NCBI GenBank assembly: GCA_036505275.1 | Contig: DASXTS010000072.1 | Coordinates: 1-7,343 of the forward strand | Length of the DNA: 7,343 nt | Direction of reading: 5' to 3' | Source: DASXTS01 sp036505275 | GTDB lineage: Bacteria; Actinomycetota; Actinomycetes; Mycobacteriales; Pseudonocardiaceae | In this document: piece by piece, positions 1-4,885 of the stretch | Layout: every line of letters starts with the position of its first letter | Numbering within the stretch: the stretch's first letter is position 1 | The notes under the pieces: generated by a model | What the model was told of the DNA's origin: nothing | What the model saw: the letters and a program-made list of their open reading frames with translations, nothing else | Database searches by the model: none | Translations under genes and position numbers: made by a program

Positions 1-7
1 GGATAGG

Positions 8-88
8 TGAGTTCGCCGTTCCGGCACATGCCGCGCTGAACGAGTTGAACGAGCAGCGGCGGACGAGTGTGCCGAAACGGCGAACTCA
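8..88. repeat. 21-bp inverted repeat, 39-nt spacer (REP/terminator-like)
   Basis: Positions 8-28 and 68-88 are reverse complements over 21 bases with one mismatch (C21 or C22 region against A in CCGAAACGG). In RNA from the minus strand the mismatch becomes a U-G pair, so the stem would be unbroken. The spacer holds two direct copies of TGAACGAG (37-44, 46-53). The core CCGAAACGG at 72-80 recurs at 94-102 in the neighbouring hairpin, so units have been duplicated. No coding sequence is supported between 1 and 129. Confidence 0.6.
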
Positions 89-89
89 T

Positions 90-109
90 GTGTCCGAAAC
101 GGCGGACAC
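90..109 (-). terminator. Hairpin downstream of rpf, possible terminator
   Basis: GTGTCCG (90-96) and CGGACAC (103-109) form a perfect 7-bp stem with a 6-nt loop, about 20 nt past the rpf stop codon. There is no T-run after it, so intrinsic termination would be of the T-less kind common in actinobacteria, or the hairpin may only protect the mRNA 3' end. Confidence 0.45.
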
Positions 110-129
110 GCCGGAGGGGCTACCGCGGA

Positions 130-747
130 CTAGCGGATGTCGAGCTGCTGACCGGGGAAGATCAGGTCCGGGTCACTGATGATGTCCCGGTTGCGCTCGA
201 AGATGACGGTCCAGCCACCATCGACCTGCTGCACCTGGGCGATCTTGGACAGGTGGTCGCCCGGCTGGACGGTGTAGTCGGCACCGTTCTTGGCGACCAC
301 CGGAGCGGCAGCCGTCGGAGCGGCCTTGGGGGCGGCCTTCGGGGCCACCTTCTTCGTGGTGGTACGCGGAGCGGACCGCGTGACGGTCGTGCCGCCGCCG
401 TTGTTCCAGCCGGTCTTGCTGGTGCAGGCCGGCCACGCGCCGGCGCCCTGGCCGGCGAGGACGCGTGAGGCGACGGCGATCTGCTCCTCGCGGGTGGCGC
501 CGGCCGCCGACGAGGCGTACTGGGTGCCACCGTAGGCGGCCCAGGTGGACGGGGTGAACTGCAGGCCACCGGAGTAGCCGTTGCCCGTGTTGATGCTCCA
601 ATTGCCACCGCTCTCGCACTGCGCGAGGGCGTCCCAGTTCGGCGCCGCCTGGGCTGGCGCGGCGAGAGCGATTGGTGCGCCGACCACAAGGCCCGCTAGA
701 GCGATTCGAGCGACTTTGCGCCCGGTACTGGAGCGGAGCTTAGCCAT
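130..747 (-). CDS. rpfA: Resuscitation-promoting factor (Rpf) transglycosylase-like protein with C-terminal LysM
   Basis: Secreted cell-wall hydrolase of 205 aa, of the type that cleaves peptidoglycan and helps dormant actinobacteria resume growth. Residues 1-34 form a signal peptide: a basic start (KLRSSTGRK), a hydrophobic core and a likely cleavage after AQA. The Rpf fold (about 35-116) begins PNWDALAQCESGGNW, with catalytic Glu45 next to Cys44; Cys44 and Cys108 should form the conserved disulfide. Residues 119-156 are a Thr/Lys/Ala/Pro linker. Residues 157-205 are a LysM peptidoglycan-binding module (YTVQPGDHLSKIA ... FPGQQLDIR). I chose the ATG at 747 because GAGGAG lies 7 nt upstream; a GTG at 765 in the same frame has no such site. 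The gene sits downstream of moaD in the same orientation, as rpfA does in M. tuberculosis, but a 339-bp control region makes it a separate transcription unit. The symbol rests on synteny and on having a single Rpf domain without the G5/DUF348 domains of RpfB. An rpfC/rpfE-like name remains possible. Confidence 0.93.
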   Translation of the reverse strand: MAKLRSSTGRKVARIALAGLVVGAPIALAAPAQAAPNWDALAQCESGGNWSINTGNGYSGGLQFTPSTWAAYGGTQYASSAAGATREEQIAVASRVLAGQGAGAWPACTSKTGWNNGGGTTVTRSAPRTTTKKVAPKAAPKAAPTAAAPVVAKNGADYTVQPGDHLSKIAQVQQVDGGWTVIFERNRDIISDPDLIFPGQQLDIR

Positions 748-754
748 ATGGGAT

Positions 755-760
755 CTCCTC
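755..760 (-). promoter_or_regulatory. Ribosome binding site of rpf
   Basis: GAGGAG on the minus strand, 7 nt before ATG 747. It decides the start codon against the upstream in-frame GTG 765. Its AGGAG is complementary to CUCCU in the leader RNA P3 arm. Confidence 0.8.
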
Positions 761-770
761 ACCACACCTG

Positions 771-876
771 CTCGGCTCGCCCTGTCCAGTGGGTCGGGGT
801 CGGGGCAGGAGTCCGCTGGACAGGTTCGGCGTGGCGAACTCCTGGGCCTTTCTGGTGGCCGAAAAGCTCAGCCGAG
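771..876 (-). ncRNA. Candidate structured 5' leader RNA (riboswitch-like) of rpf
   Basis: Read on the minus strand, this stretch between promoter region and rpf folds by base complementarity into a compact form. Outer stem P1 pairs 870-876 with 771-777 (CUCGGCU/AGCCGAG, 7 bp). P2 pairs 861-867 with 846-852 (GCUUUUC/GAAAGGC, 7 bp) around an 8-nt loop. P3 pairs 834-844 with 806-816 (CAGGAGUUCGC/GCGGACUCCUG, 11 bp). The P3 loop segment at 817-824 pairs perfectly with 781-788 (CCUGUCCA/UGGACAGG, 8 bp), giving a pseudoknot closed by P1. P2 and P3 each contain one pair that is a G-U wobble only in minus-strand RNA, which supports this orientation. The element ends 10 nt before the GAGGAG ribosome site. 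The 3' arm of P3 (CUCCU) could alternatively pair with AGGAG of that site, a possible on/off switch. The conserved boxes of ydaO/c-di-AMP riboswitches are not seen, apart from a loose CCGAACC match. Confidence 0.58.
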
Positions 877-881
877 AAGCG

Positions 882-913
882 ACGCTACGTATCCATCAAG
901 ACCTGAGGACAAT
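882..913 (-). promoter_or_regulatory. Possible rpf core promoter
   Basis: On the minus strand TTGTCC (908-913) and TAGCGT (882-887) resemble -35 and -10 elements with a 19-nt spacer, which is long. If correct, transcription would begin near 875, right at the first strand of leader stem P1, and the CRP site would be centred about 55 bp upstream of the start. The match is weak and other placements are possible. Confidence 0.25.
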
Positions 914-922
914 CGAGTAGGG

Positions 923-938
923 TGTGACGATCGTCACG
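923..938. promoter_or_regulatory. CRP/FNR-type operator upstream of rpf
   Basis: TGTGACGATCGTCACG matches the CRP consensus TGTGA-N6-TCACA in 9 of 10 defined positions. It contains a perfect 14-bp palindrome at 924-937, nested in GGTGT/ACACC (921-925 and 941-945). It lies 176 bp upstream of the rpf start and just upstream of the leader RNA, a suitable place for activation or repression. In M. tuberculosis the CRP homologue Rv3676 is known to control rpfA, which makes the same wiring likely here. Binding is inferred. Confidence 0.65.
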
Positions 939-960
939 TAACACCGACGTCACACGAGCA

Positions 961-1086
961 CTTATGGCCATATCCGCAGATCAAAGCCGATAAGCGCGGC
1001 AATTAGTTTGCCAGTTATCAATCCGAAATTGTTGACTGAGCGTGAGATCTGCATCACGTCGGTAGTAACCCAGACGGAGTAGCGCC
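961..1086. other. AT-richer gene-free stretch between moaD and the rpf control region
   Basis: This part is clearly less GC-rich than the genes around it and has no credible gene. Small symmetries are present: the palindrome TATGGCCATA (963-972); CGTGA (1041-1045) facing TCACG (1054-1058) with 8 nt between, near but not matching a CRP site; and GCAGATC (975-981) facing GATCTGC (1046-1052). No convincing promoter or terminator was found. Confidence 0.4.
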
Positions 1087-1350
1087 TCACCCGCCGGCGA
1101 ACGGCGGCAAAACGTCCAGCACGGCCCCGGAACGTGGCACCACGGTGTCGCGCGAGCGCACCGCGACCTCGTCGAGCAGGAAGCTGCACGCGCCCAGCAC
1201 CTTGGCCAGCGCCGGCCCGTGCCGGTCGGCGAGCTCGCGCAGCACGTCGTCCACGGTCCAGGTGCCCGGCAGCGGCAGCGCAAGCTCCTCGGCGTCGACG
1301 CCGGCGGCGGCCCGGGCCGCGGCGAAGTAGCGCACGGTCAGCCAGATCAC
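1087..1350 (-). CDS. moaD: MoaD-family molybdopterin synthase sulfur-carrier subunit
   Basis: Small ubiquitin-like (beta-grasp) protein of 87 aa. In this family the C-terminal glycine is adenylated and thiocarboxylated, and the protein then delivers sulfur to cyclic pyranopterin monophosphate as the small subunit of molybdopterin synthase with MoaE. The sequence shows the family start (VRYFAAARAAAG), the central TVDDVLRELADRHG helix, the LDVLPPFAGG end and the essential terminal Gly86-Gly87. The length is typical (80-90 aa). Translation starts at GTG 1350, 4 nt after the moaA stop, with a GGGGG stretch 9 nt upstream inside moaA, so the two genes are almost certainly co-transcribed. No moaE partner lies in the window and must be elsewhere. 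A ThiS-type role is less likely given the moaA neighbour. Confidence 0.9.
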   Translation of the reverse strand: MIWLTVRYFAAARAAAGVDAEELALPLPGTWTVDDVLRELADRHGPALAKVLGACSFLLDEVAVRSRDTVVPRSGAVLDVLPPFAGG

Positions 1351-1354
1351 GCGG

Positions 1355-2452
1355 TCAGCCCCCGATCGCGCTCATCGGTCGCGCCGGCTGGGCGAAGCCG
1401 TCCGAGTCGATGCCGTGCCCGGCGGCCTTGCGCCACATGGCATCCCGCCACACTGCGGCCAGCTCGTCGTCGGTGGCGCCGGCCCGCATGGGCGTGCGCA
1501 GGTCGGTCTCCGTGGTTGCGAACAGGCAGGAGCGGAGCTGGCCGTCCGCGGTCAGTCGAGTGCGGTCGCACGCCGAACAGAACGGCCGGGTCACCGAGGC
1601 GATCACGCCGACGGTGGCCGGTCCACCGTCCACCAGCCACCGCTCGGCCGGCGCCGCGCCCCGCTCGGCGGGATCGGGCTCGAGCCGGAACTCGGCCTCG
1701 AGCAGGGCCAGGATCTCCCCGGCGGTGACCATCTCGGCGCGGTGCCAGCCGTGCTGGGCGTCCAGCGGCATCTGCTCGATGAACCGCAGCTCGTACCGGT
1801 GCTCGAGGCAGAACCGCAGCAGCGACGCGGCCTCGCCGTCGTTGCGACTGCGCATGAGCACGGCGTTGACCTTGATCGGCTCGAAGCCGGCGGCGCGGGC
1901 CGCGGCCAGCCCGGCCAGCACATCGTCGAGCCGGTCCCGGCGGGCCAATCGGCGGAACGTGTCGGCGCGCAACGTGTCCAGTGAGACGTTGACCCGGTCC
2001 ATCCCGGCGCGGCGCAGCGCGTCCGCCCGCGCGGCCAGGCCGATGCCGTTGGTGGTGACCGAGATCTGCGGCCGCGGCCGGAGCGCGCCCACCGCGCCGA
2101 CGATCGACTCCAGGTCCCGCCGCAGCAGCGGCTCGCCGCCGGTGAAGCGCACCTCGCGCACGCCCAGCGAGACCACCGCGATCCGGACCAGCCGGATGAT
2201 CTCCTCGGCGGTCAGCACAGTCTGCCGCGGCAACCAGTCCAGGCCCTCGGCCGGCATGCAGTAGTCGCACCGCAGGTTGCACCGGTCGGTCAGGGACACC
2301 CGCAGGTCGGTGGCCACCCGCCCGAAGCGGTCCAGCAGCACCGGCGTGTCCGGCCGGTCGGACGCAGCTGCCCGGCCGGAGGTCAGGATTCCGTCGGATG
2401 TGGCGGGCCGGCCGGTCGCGGGTGGAACGACCGGCAGGCCGAGTTGGACCAC
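1355..2452 (-). CDS. moaA: GTP 3',8-cyclase MoaA (radical SAM, molybdenum cofactor step 1)
   Basis: Radical SAM enzyme that converts GTP to 3',8-cyclo-7,8-dihydro-GTP, the first step of molybdenum cofactor synthesis. With the start used here it is 365 aa. The SAM-binding cluster motif CNLRCDYC uses Cys58, Cys62 and Cys65. The second cluster uses Cys292, Cys295 and Cys309 (CSACDRTRLTADGQLRSC), where GTP binds. FTGGEPLLR, the NVSLDTL strand and the conserved terminal Gly-Gly (SAIGG) are present. The body closely follows mycobacterial MoaA2 as I remember it (RLTADGQ, RPMSAIGG). The start is uncertain because the frame stays open far upstream. GTG at 2452 has GGAGG 7 nt upstream. GTG at 2458 would give a 4-base GTGA overlap with the transporter stop and an N-terminus (VTVVQLGLP) resembling mycobacterial MoaA2, but its SD is only 1 nt away. 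The gene is coupled to the upstream transporter and followed 4 nt later by moaD. Confidence 0.94.
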   Translation of the reverse strand: MVQLGLPVVPPATGRPATSDGILTSGRAAASDRPDTPVLLDRFGRVATDLRVSLTDRCNLRCDYCMPAEGLDWLPRQTVLTAEEIIRLVRIAVVSLGVREVRFTGGEPLLRRDLESIVGAVGALRPRPQISVTTNGIGLAARADALRRAGMDRVNVSLDTLRADTFRRLARRDRLDDVLAGLAAARAAGFEPIKVNAVLMRSRNDGEAASLLRFCLEHRYELRFIEQMPLDAQHGWHRAEMVTAGEILALLEAEFRLEPDPAERGAAPAERWLVDGGPATVGVIASVTRPFCSACDRTRLTADGQLRSCLFATTETDLRTPMRAGATDDELAAVWRDAMWRKAAGHGIDSDGFAQPARPMSAIGG

Positions 2453-2454
2453 CG

Positions 2455-4191
2455 TCACACCTCCGAGAGTAGTTCGTGATCGGGCCGAGCGCGCCGAGGG
2501 AGTAGCGGTGCAATTGCGGCGACCAGCAGCAGGCCGCCCAGCACGCCGTAGCCGGCGGTGCGCAACGAGCGGACGAAGGTCGCACGCTGGGCGTCGGCGG
2601 TCGCCCGAGCGACCGCCGCGGCCACCCCGTCGGTCCTGGGCGCGCCGGTCGCCTCGGTCGGCTCGGTCGGCTCGGTCGTCTCGGTTGGCCGGCACGCCGG
2701 TGGCGCCACCTCTGGGTCGTCCGCGGTAGCCCTGGCCACGAAGCACGCCCTGAAACCGTCCACAATGGACTGCTGGGTCGCGGCCGGCACCCCAGCCTGG
2801 CTGAGCGCGGCCCGCAGCTGCGGCGCGGCCTGGTCGGCGGCGGCGCCGGCCGATGCGCCGAGCCCGTTGAAGAACAGCACCGACAGCAGGGCGATGCCAA
2901 CCGCGCCGCCGAGCTGCCCCACTGCGGCCAGCACGCCGGCCGCCGCCCCCGCGTCCCGACCCTCGACCTGCGCGCTGGCCACCGTGAACACCGGCCCGAT
3001 CACCAGGCCCATGCCGAGGCCGAACACGAACAGTGAGGGTGCGGTCTGCCACCAGTTCGGGTCGGGCACCGTGGACAGCGTCCAGAGCAGCCCGGCCACG
3101 CCGGCGGCCTTGGTGAGCGCCCCGATCACGATCAGGCGGCGGCCGAACGTCGTGGCCTGCGCGCTGGCCAGCCCGACCATGATTCCCGAGCCGACCGGGA
3201 TCGGAATGCCGACCAGGCCGGTGCGCAGCGCGGAGAAGCCCTCGCCAACCTGCATGACCAGGGTGAACACCAGGAAGAACGCCGACATGCCCGCGAAGAA
3301 CACGCCGATGACCAGCAGCCCCGGCGCGAAGCCGTGGTACCGGAACAGCCGGGTCGGCAGCAGCGGGTCGTCGCCCGTGCGGCCCTCGCGGGCCCGTGCG
3401 TAGTACGCGTACGCCGCCAGCGCGAGCGGGGACGCGGCCATCGAGACGAACGTCCACGCCGGCCAGCCCAGTTCGCGCCCCTGCACCAGCGGGTAGAGCA
3501 GCAAGAGCAGCCCCAGCGTGACCAGCAGCAGCCCCGGCACGTCGGCTCGCAGCGGGTGCGCCGACCGAGAGTCGCGAACCAGCGCCGCGGCGGCCACCAG
3601 CGCGACCAGCCCGAGCGGCACATTCACCAGGAAGATGGTCCGCCAGCCGAGGCCGAACAGGTCGTGCTGCACCAATAGCCCGGACACGATCGGACCGCTC
3701 ACCGCGGCCAGCCCGACCACCGCGCCGTACAGCCCGGTGGCCTTGGCCCGCTCCGCCACCGGAAAGGTGGCCAGCACCGTCGCCATGATCTGCGGCACCA
3801 TCAGTGCGGCCGCCAACCCCTGGGCAACCCGCGAGGCGATCAGCACGCCGGCGTTGGGCGCCAGCCCGCAGAGCGCCGAGGTGATCGTGAACAACGCGAT
3901 GCCGAGCACGAACATCCGCTTGCGACCGTAGTGGTCCCCGAGCCGGCCGCCTGGGATCAGTCCCAGCCCGAAGGCCAGCACGTAGGCGGCCGCGATCCAC
4001 TGCACGCTGGCGTAGCTGGCGCCAAGGTCACGCCGGATGGACGGCAGCGCAACGTTGACGATCGTGGTGTCCAGCAGGTCCATGAATGCGGCGCTCAGCA
4101 GTACGACCAGGCCGAGCCAGCGGCTGTGGTCGAGCGCCGGTGCGGCGCCGTCGCCGGCTCCGCTGGGCTCGAGGGTGGTTGTCATCGGCAT
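2455..4191 (-). CDS. MFS transporter, DHA2 (EmrB/QacA-type, 14 TM) multidrug efflux
   Basis: Inner-membrane proton-coupled exporter of 578 aa, the usual size for the 14-helix DHA2 family. Signature motifs are clear. TM1 carries MDLLDTTIVNVALP (about residues 37-50, conserved Asp41). Motif A between TM2 and TM3 reads GGRLGDHYGRKR (81-92). The antiporter motif C in TM5 reads GLAAVSGPIVSG (160-171). WRTIFLVNVP (183-192) follows. A long extracytoplasmic loop before the last helix contains Cys483 and Cys500, which could form a disulfide, and a Thr-Glu-Pro repeat near 504-512. ATG 4191 is preceded by GGAGG at 5 nt spacing; a second ATG at 4185 is possible. The gene is divergent from a marR gene across 110 bp with operator-like palindromes, so it is probably induced by the MarR ligand. 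Its 3' end abuts or overlaps moaA. The substrate cannot be told from sequence; antibiotic, dye or self-made metabolite export are all possible. Confidence 0.94.
   Translation of the reverse strand: MPMTTTLEPSGAGDGAAPALDHSRWLGLVVLLSAAFMDLLDTTIVNVALPSIRRDLGASYASVQWIAAAYVLAFGLGLIPGGRLGDHYGRKRMFVLGIALFTITSALCGLAPNAGVLIASRVAQGLAAALMVPQIMATVLATFPVAERAKATGLYGAVVGLAAVSGPIVSGLLVQHDLFGLGWRTIFLVNVPLGLVALVAAAALVRDSRSAHPLRADVPGLLLVTLGLLLLLYPLVQGRELGWPAWTFVSMAASPLALAAYAYYARAREGRTGDDPLLPTRLFRYHGFAPGLLVIGVFFAGMSAFFLVFTLVMQVGEGFSALRTGLVGIPIPVGSGIMVGLASAQATTFGRRLIVIGALTKAAGVAGLLWTLSTVPDPNWWQTAPSLFVFGLGMGLVIGPVFTVASAQVEGRDAGAAAGVLAAVGQLGGAVGIALLSVLFFNGLGASAGAAADQAAPQLRAALSQAGVPAATQQSIVDGFRACFVARATADDPEVAPPACRPTETTEPTEPTEATGAPRTDGVAAAVARATADAQRATFVRSLRTAGYGVLGGLLLVAAIAPLLPRRARPDHELLSEV
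2653..2688. repeat. Four 9-bp tandem units coding a Thr-Glu-Pro tract in the transporter
   Basis: Units of CTCGGTCGG follow one another, the third and fourth with one change each. On the minus strand they encode the TETTEPTEPTEA segment of the last extracytoplasmic loop. Each unit is three codons, so gain or loss changes loop length without a frameshift. Confidence 0.7.
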
Positions 4192-4246
4192 CGTGGCCTC
4201 CGTGTTGCCTGCCGGCTGGCTTACCGGCGTAAACTTCCTCTTGGGA

Positions 4247-4257
4247 TAAGTAGCTTA
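4247..4257. promoter_or_regulatory. Second MarR operator candidate (transporter side)
   Basis: TAAGTAGCTTA is a 4-3-4 inverted repeat sharing AGCTTAG with the site at 4271-4283. The centres are 25 bp apart, about two and a half helical turns. It is closer to the transporter start, so it may be the pump-controlling half of a double operator. Confidence 0.45.
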
Positions 4258-4270
4258 GACCGACGTGAAG

Positions 4271-4283
4271 CTTAGCAGCTAAG
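4271..4283. promoter_or_regulatory. MarR operator candidate (promoter-proximal to marR)
   Basis: CTTAGCAGCTAAG is a perfect 6-1-6 inverted repeat, of the TTAG/CTAA kind often bound by MarR proteins, located 18 bp before the marR start codon. Occupancy here would block marR expression, fitting autorepression. Confidence 0.6.
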
Positions 4284-4301
4284 ATATTTAGGAGACAAGG
4301 C

Positions 4302-4814
4302 ATGGCTGGCGAACGACCGGCTCGCCCGCCGTGGGAGCCGGAGCCGAACGAGGTCAGCGAGTTCGGCGAGCTCGGGCGCCGGCTCGGGGTGGCCACCGTG
4401 ATGTTCCACGCCACCGTCGGCGAGCGGCTGGGCCTGTCCGCGACCGAGCAGAAGTGCCTCGACATCGCCATGCGCGAGCCGCAGCCGCTGACCGCCGGCC
4501 GGCTGGCCGAGCTGTCCGGGTTGTCCACCGGCGCCATCACCGGCGTGCTCGACCGGCTGGAACGGGCCGGCCGGGTTCGCCGCACCCGCGACCCGCACGA
4601 CCGGCGCAAGGTCGTCGTCGAGGTCGCCGAGCCGGACTGGGCGGAGACCAGGCAGGTCTTCGAACCCATGCTTGACGGCCTGGCCAAGGTGCTGTCGACG
4701 TACACGCCCGAGCAACTTGAGCTGATCCGCGAGTTCGTCGCACGGATGACCGAGTTCATGCACGAGCAGGCGACGCGCGTGCGCGACCTGCCCCCGAGGT
4801 CCGCGGATGACTGA
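4302..4814 (+). CDS. MarR-family transcriptional regulator
   Basis: Cytoplasmic dimeric winged-helix regulator of 170 aa; most family members repress an adjacent efflux gene until a small phenolic or other ligand binds. The DNA-binding part covers about residues 45-108: LSATEQKCLDIAM, the helix-turn-helix LTAGRLAELSGLSTGAITGVLDRLERAG and the wing RTRDPHDRRKVVVEV with the usual DxRxK pattern. Flanking helices (16-42 and 113-160) form the dimer interface. Cys52 is the only cysteine, so two-cysteine redox sensing within one monomer is unlikely. The N-terminal 15 residues are Pro-rich and beyond the core family. ATG 4302 has AGGAG at 4290-4294, 7 nt away. It is divergent from the DHA2 transporter, the classic repressor/pump pair. 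The downstream PHP gene starts 71 bp later and may be co-transcribed. Confidence 0.94.
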   Translation: MAGERPARPPWEPEPNEVSEFGELGRRLGVATVMFHATVGERLGLSATEQKCLDIAMREPQPLTAGRLAELSGLSTGAITGVLDRLERAGRVRRTRDPHDRRKVVVEVAEPDWAETRQVFEPMLDGLAKVLSTYTPEQLELIREFVARMTEFMHEQATRVRDLPPRSADD

Positions 4815-4845
4815 CGGCGCGGGCGCTGTGGATCGCCGCCGTCCT

Positions 4846-4866
4846 GGCACCGCTGCGGTCGGTGCC
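4846..4866. terminator. Hairpin between marR and the PHP gene
   Basis: GGCACCG (4846-4852) and CGGTGCC (4860-4866) form a perfect 7-bp stem with a 7-nt loop in the 71-bp gap. No T-run follows. It may be a weak terminator or attenuating structure that partly separates marR from the PHP gene, or be chance in GC-rich DNA. Confidence 0.35.
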
Positions 4867-4885
4867 CTGGTGTTGAATCGACGGG

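Larger units (their letters stand above)
4192..4301. promoter_or_regulatory. Divergent promoter region between efflux gene and marR
   Basis: This 110-bp spacer must hold both promoters. It has a sharp drop in GC around 4245-4290. Possible elements are TTGGGA (4241-4246) and TAAGAT (4280-4285) on the plus strand, but their spacing does not make one convincing promoter. Strong ribosome sites flank both ends: GGAGG on the minus strand at 4197-4201 and AGGAG at 4290-4294. Confidence 0.6.

Noticed and set aside
8..88. Insertion element ends or a MITE
   Set aside because: No target-site duplication, transposase or second copy can be seen in the window; kept only as an inverted repeat.
748..900. 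Canonical ydaO/c-di-AMP riboswitch
   Set aside because: Expected from the gene type, but the conserved purine-rich boxes are missing; only a loose CCGAACC...AGC match remains. Reported as an unclassified leader instead.
1041..1058. Second CRP site (CGTGA ... TCACG)
   Set aside because: The half-sites are 8 nt apart rather than 6 and the outer T/A positions do not match.
1134..2264. Long plus-strand open frame opposite moaD and moaA
   Set aside because: Ser/Arg/Ala-rich shadow of the real minus-strand genes, a usual result of high GC; no domain and no ribosome site.
2461..4000. Upstream extension of the moaA reading frame, open to about 4000
   Set aside because: The extension runs antiparallel-free but out of frame through the transporter and its translation is Arg/Gly/Ala-rich with no family features. 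The moaA motifs begin only near 2330.
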